From Pseudomonas sp. M47T1 (GTDB taxonomy: Bacteria > Pseudomonadota > Gammaproteobacteria > Pseudomonadales > Pseudomonadaceae), in the NCBI RefSeq assembly GCF_000263855.1, contig NZ_AJWX01000010.1, forward strand, positions 62,001 to 126,000: DNA of 64,000 bases, given 5' to 3'. Positions 26,062 to 35,003 of the stretch are shown here, one piece after another. A program made the position numbers and the translations under genes. Below the pieces are notes generated by a model that was not told where the DNA came from, ran no database searches, and worked only from the letters and a program-made list of their open reading frames with translations. Each line of letters opens with the position of its first letter. Position 1 is the first letter of the stretch.

Positions 26062-27210
26062 TCAATCATGGGTGAACTTCATCACCGTGGTCTGGGAAAA
26101 AGCCTGCCCTGGGTTCAAGCGAGTGCTTGGGAATGCCGGCTGGTTGGGTGAATCCGGGTAATGCTCGGCTTCCAGAGCGAACGCCCCCCAGTGCTGATAC
26201 ACCTTGCCCGCCTTGCCACTGATGCTGCCGTCCAGCGAATTGGAGGTGTAGAACTGCACCGCCGGCTGGGTCGTGAACAGTTGCAGGCGACGCCCGGAGT
26301 GCGGGTCATGGATGTCGACCGCAGGCTTGCTCAAGTCGCCATGGGTGTCGAGCACGTAGTTGAAGTCGAAGCCGCCCTGCTTGGGTTCGGCGAATTTGAG
26401 CTGCGGGTGGTCATCCTTGATATGCGTGCCAATGGGCGTGGGCTTCAGGAAGTCCATGGGAGTGCCGGCCACCGGAGCGATCTCGCCGGTGGGGATCAGC
26501 TTGGCCGACACCGGCGTAAAGTGGCTGGCGTGCAGGGTAGCCACCTGGTCGAGTATGGTGCCGCTGCCTGCGCCGGCCAGGTTGTAATAGCCGTGGTTGG
26601 TCAGGTTGAGCACGGTGGGCTTGGTGGTGGTGGCGTGAAACTGGATACGCAGTTCGTTGCGCTCGTTGAGGCTGTAGGTGACCTGGGTCGTCAAGGCGCC
26701 GGGAAAGCCCATCTCGCCGTCGGCACTCACGTAACTGAGGGTGACGCCAACTGCCCCCTTGTCATGGCTAGGCGCAGCCTTCCACAGGTGGCGGTCGAAA
26801 CCTTCGGGGCCACCGTGCATGGCGTTGGGCGCGGCATTGATGGGCACGCTATAGGCATGGCCGTCCACCGCGAATTTACCGTCGGCGATACGGTTGGCGT
26901 AGCGACCGATGGTGGCACCGAAATGGGGGTCGTTGTTTTTCGCCTCGTACTCCTTGGCGGTGTCGAAGCCTAGCAGCACGTCATCGAACTTGCCCTGTTT
27001 GTCGGCGACGATCACCGATTGCAGGATGGCGCCGTAGGTGATTACCGACACCTGCGTGCCCTGGCTGTTGCTCAGGGTGTATTTGTCGATGGCGGTGCCG
27101 TCGGCCAGCGTGCCGAAGCTGCTTTTCTGGCTGGACAGGCCTGCGGCGTGGGCCGTGCCGCCCACCAGCAGGGCCAAGGAAAGACTGGACAGCAGCAGAA
27201 CGTTTTTCAT
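26062..27210 (-). CDS. galM: Aldose 1-epimerase (galactose mutarotase), exported
   Basis: 382-residue mutarotase interconverting alpha and beta anomers of aldoses. Signal peptide MKNVLLLSSLSLALLVGGTA with cleavage near AHAAG, so it acts in the periplasm. Substrate-binding and catalytic blocks: FGATIGRYANRIADG (about 100), GGPEGFDRHLW (His/Glu region), LTNHGYYNLAG (catalytic His near 200) and the C-terminal FALEAEHYPDSPNQP (catalytic Glu). The start at 27210 is set by the signal peptide; the frame stays open 36 codons upstream. It may serve periplasmic sugar oxidation such as the dehydrogenases elsewhere in the window, but is not linked to them. Confidence 0.93.
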   Translation of the reverse strand: MKNVLLLSSLSLALLVGGTAHAAGLSSQKSSFGTLADGTAIDKYTLSNSQGTQVSVITYGAILQSVIVADKQGKFDDVLLGFDTAKEYEAKNNDPHFGATIGRYANRIADGKFAVDGHAYSVPINAAPNAMHGGPEGFDRHLWKAAPSHDKGAVGVTLSYVSADGEMGFPGALTTQVTYSLNERNELRIQFHATTTKPTVLNLTNHGYYNLAGAGSGTILDQVATLHASHFTPVSAKLIPTGEIAPVAGTPMDFLKPTPIGTHIKDDHPQLKFAEPKQGGFDFNYVLDTHGDLSKPAVDIHDPHSGRRLQLFTTQPAVQFYTSNSLDGSISGKAGKVYQHWGAFALEAEHYPDSPNQPAFPSTRLNPGQAFSQTTVMKFTHD

Positions 27211-27374
27211 CGATGACTCCCTGTACGCAAAGAACACCATCAAACCACGATAGACAAGGGCCGGCAGGCCCGACAAAGGTCGCCCTGGAAAACGTAAGGG
27301 CAAGAAAAACTGAATCATCGCGCCACGGGGCCAGTCAACACCTATGTACAGGGTAATCTGACGAGGTAACAGCG

Positions 27375-27509
27375 ATGACTATCGAAGCAGAGACACTGGT
27401 GGAACTGACCGAGGCACTGCAACAGCGCGGCATGGTATTGATGGCGGACGTGGTGTTCACGCGTGCGCCGTACCGGTGCGATCACCACTGGATATGCTGC
27501 GTGGCGTGA
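27375..27509 (+). CDS. Small hypothetical protein (44 aa), possibly a gene remnant
   Basis: Short frame MTIEAETLVELTEALQQRGM and onwards, with GAGG 9 bases before the ATG. The first 30 residues are helix-like and acidic; the end is Cys/His/Trp-rich (CDHHWICCVA). No family recognised. It stands alone in the gap between the divergent epimerase gene and the glycosyltransferase, next to REP-like debris. It may be a real small protein or the 5' remnant of a lost gene. Confidence 0.35.
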   Translation: MTIEAETLVELTEALQQRGMVLMADVVFTRAPYRCDHHWICCVA

Positions 27510-27640
27510 AACCGGCCCAAGCTTGAATTCTGTAACCGCTTCGGCAACGCGGCGCCGGCCCTGGAAACCTGTAGCCGCTGCCGCCAGGCGACAGGATTGC
27601 CCATGCAGATTCGGCATTCGGGAGTCTATATTCAGGGAGT

Positions 27641-28315
27641 TCAGGGAGCAGCCATGACAGCCGCAGGCTCCTCCAGCGACAGCAGGTATTCGCCAAACCC
27701 TTCACGGCATTTGAAGTCGCGCCGTGCGCTGGTCACCACCGAATTGGTGGCGGTCCACACAATACGCGCGCCGATGCGCTCCAGGTCCGCCACCAGTTGC
27801 ACATCCTCGTGGGCCGCCAGGTGCTGGAAGCCGCCGACCTTTTCGTAAACGGCCGCACTCAACCCCAGATTGGCACCGTGAATGTGACGGTGGCCTTCTT
27901 CGAATCGATAGCCCTCCATATAGCGGGCGCGCACGTGCTGCGGGTGATGCTCCCAGCTGTCTACCGACACAGTGCCGCACACGGCGTCGGCCTGAAAGCC
28001 GATCTGCCGCGCCAGCCAGTCGGGGGGCACGCGGGTGTCCGCGTCAGTGAACGCCAGCCACTGCGCGCCGGCGTTCAGCAGTGCCTGGGCGCCATAGGCG
28101 CGAGCCTTGCCTACATTGCGAAAGCTGACCTCAAGGGTCGAACACCCCGCCGCAGCGGCCAGCAGGCCGGTATCGTCGCGGCAATCGTCCAGCACCACCA
28201 ACACCTGCACGGCAATGCCGGCCAGCTGCCGGTGCCGTGCAGCCTCCTTAATCGAGGCCAGGCATTGGTCGATGTAGCGTGCTTCGTCATGCGCAGGAAT
28301 TATCACACCGATCAT
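27641..28315 (-). CDS. Family 2 glycosyltransferase
   Basis: 224-residue GT-A glycosyltransferase. The N-terminus [20 protein letters not shown] is the GT2 nucleotide-sugar entry, [10 protein letters not shown] (about 45) and [13 protein letters not shown] (the DxD metal site, about 92) follow, and [17 protein letters not shown] contains the catalytic ED. No membrane helices, shorter than polysaccharide synthases. The acceptor is unknown and no glycan cluster is nearby; it sits alone between two small-protein regions. Confidence 0.87.
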   Translation of the reverse strand: MIGVIIPAHDEARYIDQCLASIKEAARHRQLAGIAVQVLVVLDDCRDDTGLLAAAAGCSTLEVSFRNVGKARAYGAQALLNAGAQWLAFTDADTRVPPDWLARQIGFQADAVCGTVSVDSWEHHPQHVRARYMEGYRFEEGHRHIHGANLGLSAAVYEKVGGFQHLAAHEDVQLVADLERIGARIVWTATNSVVTSARRDFKCREGFGEYLLSLEEPAAVMAAP

Positions 28316-28470
28316 ACGTCGCCCTCATGTGCCGAAGCAGTGCCTGTAGCCAATCGACCCAGGCAGTGGGCAGAAGGTTTAAAAAATCTGCGTGGGCAGA
28401 AAATCTGAACGATCCGGCCACTCGTTGCCTCCACTGTCATGATTTGAACGTACGCGAGAGGACATCCGTC

Positions 28471-29370
28471 ATGGCGACTGAAAACCAGTATTCGATGCAA
28501 AACCCGCTCACCCAGTACCCACACCCGGAGTTCCCCAAACAGCACCAGGATGCCCCAGGCACCGTGCACAAACTGGCCCCGGCGGCGGACCACGGCGAGC
28601 TCAGCTACAAGGGCTTCGGCCGTATGCTGGGGCGCAAGGCGCTGATCACCGGCGCCGACTCGGGCATCGGCCGCGCGGCCGCCATCGCCTTTGCCCGCGA
28701 AGGCGCGGACATCGTGCTCAACTACTTGCCCGAGGAGGAAAGTGATGCGCGGGAGGTGGTGAAACTCATCGAAGCCGAAGGCCGCAAGGCGGTGTGCGTA
28801 CCCGGTGACCTGAAGCACGAGCAGTTCTGCCAGAACCTGGTGAGCCAGGCGGTCAAGGCCTTGGACGGCCTGGATGTGCTGGTCAACGTGGCGGGCAAGC
28901 AGCAGGCCGTGGAGGCCATTGCCGACCTGACCACCGAGCAGTTCGACGCCACCTTCAAGTCCAACGTCTACGCGCTGTTCTGGCTGTGCAAGGCGGCGCT
29001 GCCGCACCTGCCCGCCGGCGCCACCATCATCAATACCGCGTCCATCCAGTCCTACAGCCCCTCGCAGAACCTGCTGGATTATGCCTCGACCAAGTCGGCC
29101 ATCGTCGCCTTCACCAAGGCCCTGGCCAAACAGGTGATTGCCCAAGGCGTGCGGGTCAATGCAGTGGCGCCAGGCCCGATCTGGACGCCCCTGCAACCCA
29201 GCGGCGGCCAACCCGACGAGAAGATCCCCACCTTCGGCTCGCAGACACCGATGAAACGTCCTGGCCAGCCGGCCGAGTGCGCACCGCTGTATGTGTTCCT
29301 GGCCACCCAGGAATCGAGCTACATCACCGGTGAGATCTTCGGTGTGACCGGCGGCAATCCGCTGCCCTGA
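28471..29370 (+). CDS. SDR-family oxidoreductase (stress-type, YghA/YhdF-like)
   Basis: 299-residue short-chain dehydrogenase with a 50-residue N-terminal extension ([20 protein letters not shown]) typical of the YghA/YhdF branch. NAD(P) site [16 protein letters not shown] (about 58-73) and active-site YASTKSA (Tyr about 205). C-terminal [16 protein letters not shown] is characteristic. Start 28471 (GAGAGGAC 9 bases upstream) is preferred to the longer frame, whose extra residues are Cys/Ser-rich. Members of this branch are often general-stress proteins; the small charged proteins that follow fit such a setting. Substrate unknown. Confidence 0.9.
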   Translation: MATENQYSMQNPLTQYPHPEFPKQHQDAPGTVHKLAPAADHGELSYKGFGRMLGRKALITGADSGIGRAAAIAFAREGADIVLNYLPEEESDAREVVKLIEAEGRKAVCVPGDLKHEQFCQNLVSQAVKALDGLDVLVNVAGKQQAVEAIADLTTEQFDATFKSNVYALFWLCKAALPHLPAGATIINTASIQSYSPSQNLLDYASTKSAIVAFTKALAKQVIAQGVRVNAVAPGPIWTPLQPSGGQPDEKIPTFGSQTPMKRPGQPAECAPLYVFLATQESSYITGEIFGVTGGNPLP

Positions 29371-29431
29371 AATCGCTCGGAACTTGGGCGTGGCGCGTGG
29401 TTCCATACGTAAACAACAGGAGCCACGCGCC

Positions 29432-29698
29432 ATGGACCCGTTACCGCTGCACATCGATTTCGTGGAAGACACGCTGTTCGGCCCCACGCCCGGCCACACC
29501 ACCTGCAACGCCCGCGTACTGCCGCGTGAGCAACGTGATGAACCGGGCTTTCGCCTGGAAGTCAGCGGGCCGGGGGCAGACGCCTTGCGCAAGGCCCACA
29601 CGCTGACTTTTCAGGTGGATCAACAGCACTACCACGGCATCATTCGCCATCGTGACCATCAAGCAGACGGCTGGATGCTGGACATCGAAGCTGCCTGA
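29432..29698 (+). CDS. Small hypothetical protein (88 aa)
   Basis: 88 residues starting MDPLPLHIDFVEDTLFGPTP, with CAGGAG 10 bases before the ATG. Mixed beta-type sequence without signal or membrane segment; His-rich near the end (QQHYHGIIRHRDH). I do not recognise a family. It lies 61 bases after the SDR gene and 18 before the next small gene, same strand, so the three are probably one unit. Confidence 0.7.
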   Translation: MDPLPLHIDFVEDTLFGPTPGHTTCNARVLPREQRDEPGFRLEVSGPGADALRKAHTLTFQVDQQHYHGIIRHRDHQADGWMLDIEAA

Positions 29699-29716
29699 CC
29701 CTGCGAGGACACCATC

Positions 29717-29941
29717 ATGAGCAACGACAAATGCAATGACCTTGCCGAAAATGACCCGCCCCGCGACACCTCCGGCAAGCCAGTGAACGTTCTGCAGCGG
29801 GACCTGGACGACGCCGACGACGACACCCGCGCCGTGGACGAGGTGATCACCCCGTCTTCCACCCGCGCCAAGGAACAGGACGCCGAAACCCTGGAACGCA
29901 AGACCGCCGAGATCGAACGCAAGGTGGCCGACGGCAATTGA
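29717..29941 (+). CDS. Small acidic hypothetical protein (74 aa)
   Basis: 74 residues, very hydrophilic and acidic (RDLDDADDDTRAVDE), with a C-terminal alternating charged helix (AETLERKTAEIERKVADG). Probably disordered or coiled-coil. GCGAGGACACC upstream supplies the ribosome site. Third gene after the stress-type SDR; such small charged proteins are often induced by osmotic or stationary-phase stress in Pseudomonas, which here is only an inference. Confidence 0.7.
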   Translation: MSNDKCNDLAENDPPRDTSGKPVNVLQRDLDDADDDTRAVDEVITPSSTRAKEQDAETLERKTAEIERKVADGN

Positions 29942-30014
29942 GCGTCAGATCCCTGATCCCCAACCCCTGTAACCGCAGGCGTGGGCAGCGGCTACAGGGT
30001 TCGGGCGACCGGTT

Positions 30015-30173
30015 TCAGGGTTTGGGGTTAACCTGCCGAGCGGTTTCCTGGGCGGTGCTGTCGCGCTTGCCGGGCTTTGGCTCGCTGGAGCGGTGGGCGT
30101 CGTTGGCGCGCTCCACTTCGCCCGGCAGGTGCGTGGGGTTGGGGTTGTGCTGGGGTGTCTTGGGATCAGTCAT
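30015..30173 (-). CDS. Small Pro-rich hypothetical protein (52 aa)
   Basis: 52-residue frame beginning MTDPKTPQHNPNPTHLPGEV and ending RQVNPKP. Rich in Pro, Asn, Lys and Arg, likely disordered. AAGGA lies 9 bases before the ATG, and codon use matches the coding neighbours. It follows the Rho-N-like gene by 12 bases on the same strand, suggesting a two-gene unit convergent with the 29432-29941 genes. Confidence 0.6.
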   Translation of the reverse strand: MTDPKTPQHNPNPTHLPGEVERANDAHRSSEPKPGKRDSTAQETARQVNPKP

Positions 30174-30185
30174 GGTCATTGTCCT

Positions 30186-30569
30186 TCAGCCCTGTGGGTG
30201 ATGCAGCGCTTCGATCAGCTCGGCCTTGGTCATGGTGGAGCGGCCGCGCAGGTTGCGGCTTCGCGCCTCACTCATCAGGCTTGCCTTGGTCTGGGTGCCC
30301 AGTGACGAACGCGCACTGCGCGGATGCCCGGCGCGGCTTTGCGCGGCACGCTTGGCCGAGTCGGACGTGGCGCTGGCCTTTCGCGTCGCCGACGTATGGC
30401 GGCCGGATCCGCCGGCCTTTTCGCCGCCGCCGGACTGCTTGTTCACCGTGGCCCAGGCGCGGGCTTCGGCGGTGCTCTTCGACAGGCCCTTGTCCTCGTA
30501 ACGCTCTTCAATGTGCTCGGCCTTGCGTCTTTGCTCGGCGGTATATTTGTCTTTGCTACCTCGTGGCAT
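30186..30569 (-). CDS. Small basic protein with C-terminal Rho-N/SAP-like helix motif
   Basis: 127 residues. The N-terminus MPRGSKDKYTAEQRRKAEHI with GLSKSTAEARAWATVNKQSG resembles the plasmid-stabilisation/ChaB-neighbour type of small basic protein. A Ser/Ala/Lys/Arg-rich linker (about 50-95) is followed by SLMSEARSRNLRGRSTMTKA and ELIEALHH, which matches the Rho-termination-factor N-terminal helix-extended-loop-helix pattern (LRGRSTMTKAELIEAL). Nucleic-acid binding is likely. Start at 30569 has AGGTGAAC upstream; the longer open frame is unsupported. Function unknown. Confidence 0.78.
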   Translation of the reverse strand: MPRGSKDKYTAEQRRKAEHIEERYEDKGLSKSTAEARAWATVNKQSGGGEKAGGSGRHTSATRKASATSDSAKRAAQSRAGHPRSARSSLGTQTKASLMSEARSRNLRGRSTMTKAELIEALHHPQG

Positions 30570-30761
30570 GATGTTCACCTCTGCGCGATGCGGGCAGTTT
30601 TTACTCGCCCTTTGAGCTGTGAAGCGCATTTTCCCCATAAGTTCGAACCATCTGCCCAGGGGACGGCGACGTGAACCCACTGCTGGATATTCGCACCTGT
30701 TCAGGTGAATGCGCCCACCGTGCCCAGGCAACGTGCACGCCCAGCACAGCGCAACGGCCGA

Positions 30762-31766
30762 TCAAAGGTCGTAATCGACCGCCACCGCCCGCCCCGTGCG
30801 CACGGACTCCAGGGCGCAATCCGCCAGGTACAAGGCATACAGGCCATCGCGCACGGTGGTGGGCAGCGCACGGCCCGCAGCCAGGGCGTCGATGAACTGC
30901 GCCAGCTCATTGCGGTAGGCGTCGGCGTAGCGTTCCAGGAAGAAATGCTGCAGCGGCTCCAGCGCCTCGGTGTGCTTCGCGCTCCAGTGGCGTACGGTGC
31001 TGGGCCGGTGGTTATCGGTCAGCAGCACGCCTAGCGCCCCGGACACTTCCACCCGCTGGTCATAGCCGTACACCGCCTCGCGGCAGCAGTTGATGTGGCA
31101 CTGTTTTCCCGAGGCGGTACGCAACATGACCATCACGCTGTCGTAATCGTCGATCTGCTCAAGCGTCGGGTCCACCAGGCGGCTGGCGATGGCGCTGACC
31201 TCGCAGGGCTCCTCGCCCAACAGGTGGCGGGCCATGTCTAAATCATGAATGGTCATGTCGCGCAGGATGCCGCCCGAATGCGCCAGGTAATCCCGCGGGG
31301 CCAGAGACGGGTCGCGGCTGGTGATGATTACCTGGCGCACCGCACCGATGTGGCCGCCGTCGAGCGCCGCGCGCAGGTGCAGGATGTCAGGGTCGAAACG
31401 GCGGTTGAAGCCCAGCATCACCCGCCCGTGCTGCTGTTCCACGGCCTGCACCGCCGCGCGCGCCTTGGCGATGTCCAGGTCGATGGGTTTTTCGCACAAC
31501 ACCGCCTTGCCCTGGGCCACAGCCGCCAGCATCAGGTCAATGTGGGTATCGGTGGGCGTGCCGATCACCACGGCGTCGATGTCCGTGCGACCCAGCACGG
31601 CGGCGCAATCATAAGCGGCTTCGCAACCCAGTTGTGCGCTCAGGGCATTGACCCCTTCGCGCCACGGGTCGGCCACCAGCACCAGTTGGGCGTGGGGATG
31701 GGCGGCGACGTTGGCGGCGTGGATGTTGGCGATGCGCCCGGCACCCAGAACGGCGATACGTAACAT
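30762..31766 (-). CDS. Gfo/Idh/MocA oxidoreductase, inositol 2-dehydrogenase-like
   Basis: 334-residue NAD-dependent dehydrogenase. Rossmann site VLGAGRIANIHAANV (residues 6-20), the family EKP motif (LCEKPIDLD, Lys about 95) and the catalytic DMTIHDLDMARHLLGEE block (Asp/His about 170-180) all match inositol dehydrogenases (IolG). It lies 39 bases downstream of the LacI regulator and shares its strand, and it is divergent from an SDR, a dioxygenase and a sugar-binding protein. A myo- or scyllo-inositol, or an inositol derivative, is the likely substrate. Confidence 0.88.
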   Translation of the reverse strand: MLRIAVLGAGRIANIHAANVAAHPHAQLVLVADPWREGVNALSAQLGCEAAYDCAAVLGRTDIDAVVIGTPTDTHIDLMLAAVAQGKAVLCEKPIDLDIAKARAAVQAVEQQHGRVMLGFNRRFDPDILHLRAALDGGHIGAVRQVIITSRDPSLAPRDYLAHSGGILRDMTIHDLDMARHLLGEEPCEVSAIASRLVDPTLEQIDDYDSVMVMLRTASGKQCHINCCREAVYGYDQRVEVSGALGVLLTDNHRPSTVRHWSAKHTEALEPLQHFFLERYADAYRNELAQFIDALAAGRALPTTVRDGLYALYLADCALESVRTGRAVAVDYDL

Positions 31767-31805
31767 GGTCGAACTCCTGAATTTATTGTTGTACAGGGAG
31801 GTGAA

Positions 31806-32834
31806 TCAGTACGGCAGGTTGAACGGCGTGACGATCTGCACCTGGGACGGTGCAATAGGCTCCGGCTTCCACAGGCGATGGAATTGCAGAATGTGCAGGA
31901 ACACATTTCGGGCATCGACCTGCAGGTTGTGGTCAATGACTGCGGCGATCTTTTCCTCGGCCAGCAACTGGCGGTTTTCGTCGTCCACGTCATGGCCGAT
32001 GAACACCTCCAGGGGCCGGTCCAACGCGGCGAAGGCGTCGACAATCGCGCGGTTGCCACCGCCCACGCTGTACACCGCCTTCAGGTTGGGGTACTGATTG
32101 AGCGCCGCCGTCACCCGCTCGAAGGTGCGTTCGTAGACGCCATAGCCACCGCTGATGTCCAGCACCTGCAAGTGCTCGGCACGGGTGCGCAACCACATTC
32201 GAAAGCCCATTTCGCGCTCTTCCTCGCCACGAAACAGTTCACTGCCGATCACCACCGCCACCTCCTGCGGCAGCGGCGCCAGCCAGCGCGACAGCAGATA
32301 GGCCGCAGTCTGCCCGGCGGTGCGATTGTCCATGCCGACATAGCCGATGCGCTCGCTGTGGGGCAAATCGGTCACCAGGGTCACCACCGGAATGCCCGCC
32401 GCCGCAAGCTGCTTGACCGCCAGGTTCACCGCCGGTTCGTCGGCGGCCTTGAGCACCACGCCCTGGCTGCCGGCGTCCAGGCAACGCAGCAGTTGGTCGT
32501 GCATGGCCTGGGGCTCGATTTGTTCAAACAGGTGAAAGCGCGGGGCAATGCGAAACGGCGCCAGGCTGCCCAGTTGCGCGCTGATGGCCGCTTGCACCGC
32601 AGCGCTGAAACGCTGGGGCGTGTGCATGACCACGTCAACGTGAAAGGTGCGCCCCACCGCCAGGCCATTTTTTTCCTGGGCTTCTAGCTCGTCCAAGGCC
32701 TGCTCGATGCGCCGGTGGGTCTGGTAGTGAACGCTGCCGCGCTGGTGCAGCACCCGGTCGACCGTGGCCTTGCTGACGCCCGCCTGGGTAGCCAGTTGCT
32801 TGATGGAGAAGTGTTTGGCGCGTTCGAGCATCAT
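31806..32834 (-). CDS. LacI-family transcriptional regulator of the inositol-type locus
   Basis: 342-residue regulator. HTH at residues about 8-30 (IKQLATQAGVSKATVDRVLH), then a sugar-binding effector domain (VGMDNRTAGQTAAYLLSRW, about 175; FIGHDVDDENRQLL, about 290). Start 32834 chosen because MMLERAKHFS begins directly before the HTH; the frame remains open 36 codons further. Divergent from the SDR gene across 121 bases that contain three phased TGAGGT repeats and a GCATTGC/GCAATGC inverted repeat. Probably represses both divergent units until an inositol-type sugar is present. Confidence 0.9.
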   Translation of the reverse strand: MMLERAKHFSIKQLATQAGVSKATVDRVLHQRGSVHYQTHRRIEQALDELEAQEKNGLAVGRTFHVDVVMHTPQRFSAAVQAAISAQLGSLAPFRIAPRFHLFEQIEPQAMHDQLLRCLDAGSQGVVLKAADEPAVNLAVKQLAAAGIPVVTLVTDLPHSERIGYVGMDNRTAGQTAAYLLSRWLAPLPQEVAVVIGSELFRGEEEREMGFRMWLRTRAEHLQVLDISGGYGVYERTFERVTAALNQYPNLKAVYSVGGGNRAIVDAFAALDRPLEVFIGHDVDDENRQLLAEEKIAAVIDHNLQVDARNVFLHILQFHRLWKPEPIAPSQVQIVTPFNLPY

Positions 32835-32842
32835 GTTCAGCC

Positions 32843-32880
32843 TGAGGTTTTCTTGAGGTCTTTTTGGGCATTGCTGAGGT
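32843..32880 (+). promoter_or_regulatory. Three phased TGAGGT direct repeats
   Basis: TGAGGT at 32843, 32854 and 32875; distances of 11 and 21 bases place them on one DNA face. An inverted repeat GCATTGC...GCAATGC (about 32869-32893) overlaps the last copy. Located in the divergent region of the inositol locus; likely binding region for the LacI regulator or an activator. Confidence 0.4.
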
Positions 32881-32955
32881 AATTGCAATGCTAGTCTCAG
32901 TTTCGCCAGGCGTCGAGCCGGCGCCCCGACAACAACAAACACCCGGGAGAACCCA

Positions 32956-33804
32956 ATGTCTCAAACTGACCTCGCCACTTCATTCAGTGGCCAGTACTTT
33001 GTTGTCACCGGCAGCACCCAGGGCCTCGGTGCTGCCGTGGCCCATACCCTGGCCCGGCGTGGCGCGGCCGGGCTGATCATTTGCGGCAGGCGTGCCGAGC
33101 AGGGCCAGGCGCAGGTGCGCGCGTTGGCGGAGCTCGATTGCCAGGCTTTTTTCGTCGAGGCCGACCTTGAGCAAGTCGAGGATTGCCGCGCCATCATCGA
33201 AGCCGCCCGCACCCACTTCGGTACGCTTCACGGGCTGGTCAACTGCGCGGGCATGTCCGACCGCGGCACCATCCTGGACACCTCACCCGAGCTGTTTGAC
33301 CGGCTGTTCGCGGTGAATGTGCGGGCGCCGTTTTTCCTGATTCAGGAGGCGCTGAAGTTGATGATCAACGGCGGCGTGGAAGGCTCCATCGTTAATATCC
33401 AGAGCGTCACCGGCCACGGCGGCCAATCGTTTCTCACCGCCTATGCCGCCTCCAAGGGCGCCTTGGCGATTCTCACCAAGAACGCAGCGTTCAGCGCCCT
33501 GCGCAACCGCATCCGCATCAATGGCCTGAACATCGGCTGGATGGACACGCCTCACGAAGATGATATCCAGCGCCAGTACCACGGCGCCCAGGACGGCTGG
33601 CTCGCGAAAGCCGAACACGCCCAGCCGTTCGGTCGCCTGCTCAAACCTGAGGAAGTGGCGCAGAGCGTGGCCTTTCTGCTGTCCCGCGAGTCGGGGATGA
33701 TGACCGGCACCGTCATTGACCTGGAGCAAGGGGTGATCGGCTGCGGCGACGGCAGCTCGCCGCGCCCCGAGCACGCCTTGAAACTGGCGGAGGATGGCCG
33801 ATGA
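32956..33804 (+). CDS. SDR-family oxidoreductase
   Basis: 282-residue short-chain dehydrogenase. Cofactor motif TGSTQGLGAAVAHTLA (about residues 16-31), NNAG equivalent VNCAGMSDRG (about 95), active Ser in NIQSVTGHGG and Tyr/Lys in YAASKGA (about 165). A C-terminal lid MTGTVIDLEQGVIG is typical. It overlaps the dioxygenase gene by ATGA and is divergent from the LacI gene. Likely oxidises or reduces a polyol/inositol intermediate. Confidence 0.9.
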   Translation: MSQTDLATSFSGQYFVVTGSTQGLGAAVAHTLARRGAAGLIICGRRAEQGQAQVRALAELDCQAFFVEADLEQVEDCRAIIEAARTHFGTLHGLVNCAGMSDRGTILDTSPELFDRLFAVNVRAPFFLIQEALKLMINGGVEGSIVNIQSVTGHGGQSFLTAYAASKGALAILTKNAAFSALRNRIRINGLNIGWMDTPHEDDIQRQYHGAQDGWLAKAEHAQPFGRLLKPEEVAQSVAFLLSRESGMMTGTVIDLEQGVIGCGDGSSPRPEHALKLAEDGR

Positions 33805-34955
33805 ACACAGCAGCATCCGCCTTCGCGGGCGCCGACGCCGTGCAGTTGCACGACTTCGCGCGCCTGTGCGAACAACAGGCCCTGGCCCATGACTATGCAC
33901 ACTGCAGCGAGGTGCAGGGCAATGTGCCGATCTACCAGGCCCAGGCCTTGCGCGACGGTGATCGCACCCAGGTGTTGAATGAACTGCATCACCTGTTCAG
34001 CAATGGCCCCGGGGTGTTGGTGGTGCGCCAGGCCTATACCGACCTCGGCGTGGTTGACCGCCACAGTAAGGTGTTCCAGGCTATCTTCGCCGAGGAAGCG
34101 GCACAGGGCGTGGCCGCTGACCACTTTGCCAAGGCTGGCAGCAACGGGCGCATCTGGAACGCCTTGCAGAAGGCGGCGCTGCACGCCCCGGCGTCTTTCG
34201 TCGAGTATTACGCCAACCCGTTACTGGGGCTGATTGCCGAGGCCTGGCTGGGCCCGGACTTTCAGGTCACCGCCCAGGTCAACGTGGTGCACCCCGGCGG
34301 CCAGGCGCAACAGCCGCACCGCGATTACCACCTGGGCTTCCAGACCGTGGACGTGGTGCAGCGCTATCCCCTGCCCCTGCATGCCTTGTCGCAGTACCTG
34401 ACCCTGCAAGGCGCCATCGCTCATTCCGACATGCCGCTGGAAACCGGCCCCACCCAGCTGCTGCCTTTTTCCCAGCAGTACGCATTGGGTTACCTGGCCT
34501 GGCGCCGGGCGGAATTCATTGAATACTTCCAGCAGCACGCGGTGCAGTTGCCGCTGAACAAGGGCGACCTGCTGTTCTTCAACCCGGCGCTGTTCCACGC
34601 CGCCGGTACCAACCGCACGGCCGACTGCCAGCGCATGGCCAACCTGTTGCAGATTTCCTCGGCGTTCGGCAAGCCCATGGAAGCGGTGGACCGTGAACGC
34701 ATGATGCTGGCGCTGTACCCCTGCCTGCTGGAGCGGGTAAGCGACCAGGTACTGGACGCCAAACAGGTGGCGGCGGTAATTGCCTGCACCGCCGACGGCT
34801 ATTCCTTTCCCACCAACCTCGACACCGATCCGCCCGTGCACGGCCTGGCGCCGCAAACCGGGCAACAGTTGATGCACCAGGCACTGGCTGAGCGCTGGCC
34901 GCTGGCAACCTTTGCCGAAGCGGTGCAGCGCCAGCGTGACAAACGCAATGCATGA
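33801..34955 (+). CDS. Phytanoyl-CoA dioxygenase (PhyH) family Fe(II)/2-oxoglutarate oxygenase
   Basis: 384-residue non-heme iron oxygenase. The facial triad is visible: His173 and Asp175 in QPHRDYHLG, and the distal His266 in NPALFHAAGTNRT, with Arg272 placed for 2-oxoglutarate. The family hydroxylates or demethylates small molecules using O2 and 2-oxoglutarate. Translationally coupled to the SDR and followed by a sugar-binding protein, it is an uncommon member of an inositol locus; oxidative removal of an O-methyl group from a methylated inositol, or hydroxylation of a sugar, is possible but unproven. Confidence 0.85.
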   Translation: MNTAASAFAGADAVQLHDFARLCEQQALAHDYAHCSEVQGNVPIYQAQALRDGDRTQVLNELHHLFSNGPGVLVVRQAYTDLGVVDRHSKVFQAIFAEEAAQGVAADHFAKAGSNGRIWNALQKAALHAPASFVEYYANPLLGLIAEAWLGPDFQVTAQVNVVHPGGQAQQPHRDYHLGFQTVDVVQRYPLPLHALSQYLTLQGAIAHSDMPLETGPTQLLPFSQQYALGYLAWRRAEFIEYFQQHAVQLPLNKGDLLFFNPALFHAAGTNRTADCQRMANLLQISSAFGKPMEAVDRERMMLALYPCLLERVSDQVLDAKQVAAVIACTADGYSFPTNLDTDPPVHGLAPQTGQQLMHQALAERWPLATFAEAVQRQRDKRNA

Positions 34956-35003
34956 CGCCCTTTTTTTCCTAGTCGACTACAACAACAAGAGCGGACTGAA
35001 ACC

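Noticed and set aside
30077..30571. Plus-strand frame opposite the Rho-N-like small protein
   Set aside because: Arg/Trp/Cys-rich translation typical of antisense; the minus-strand frame has a good ribosome site and a motif.
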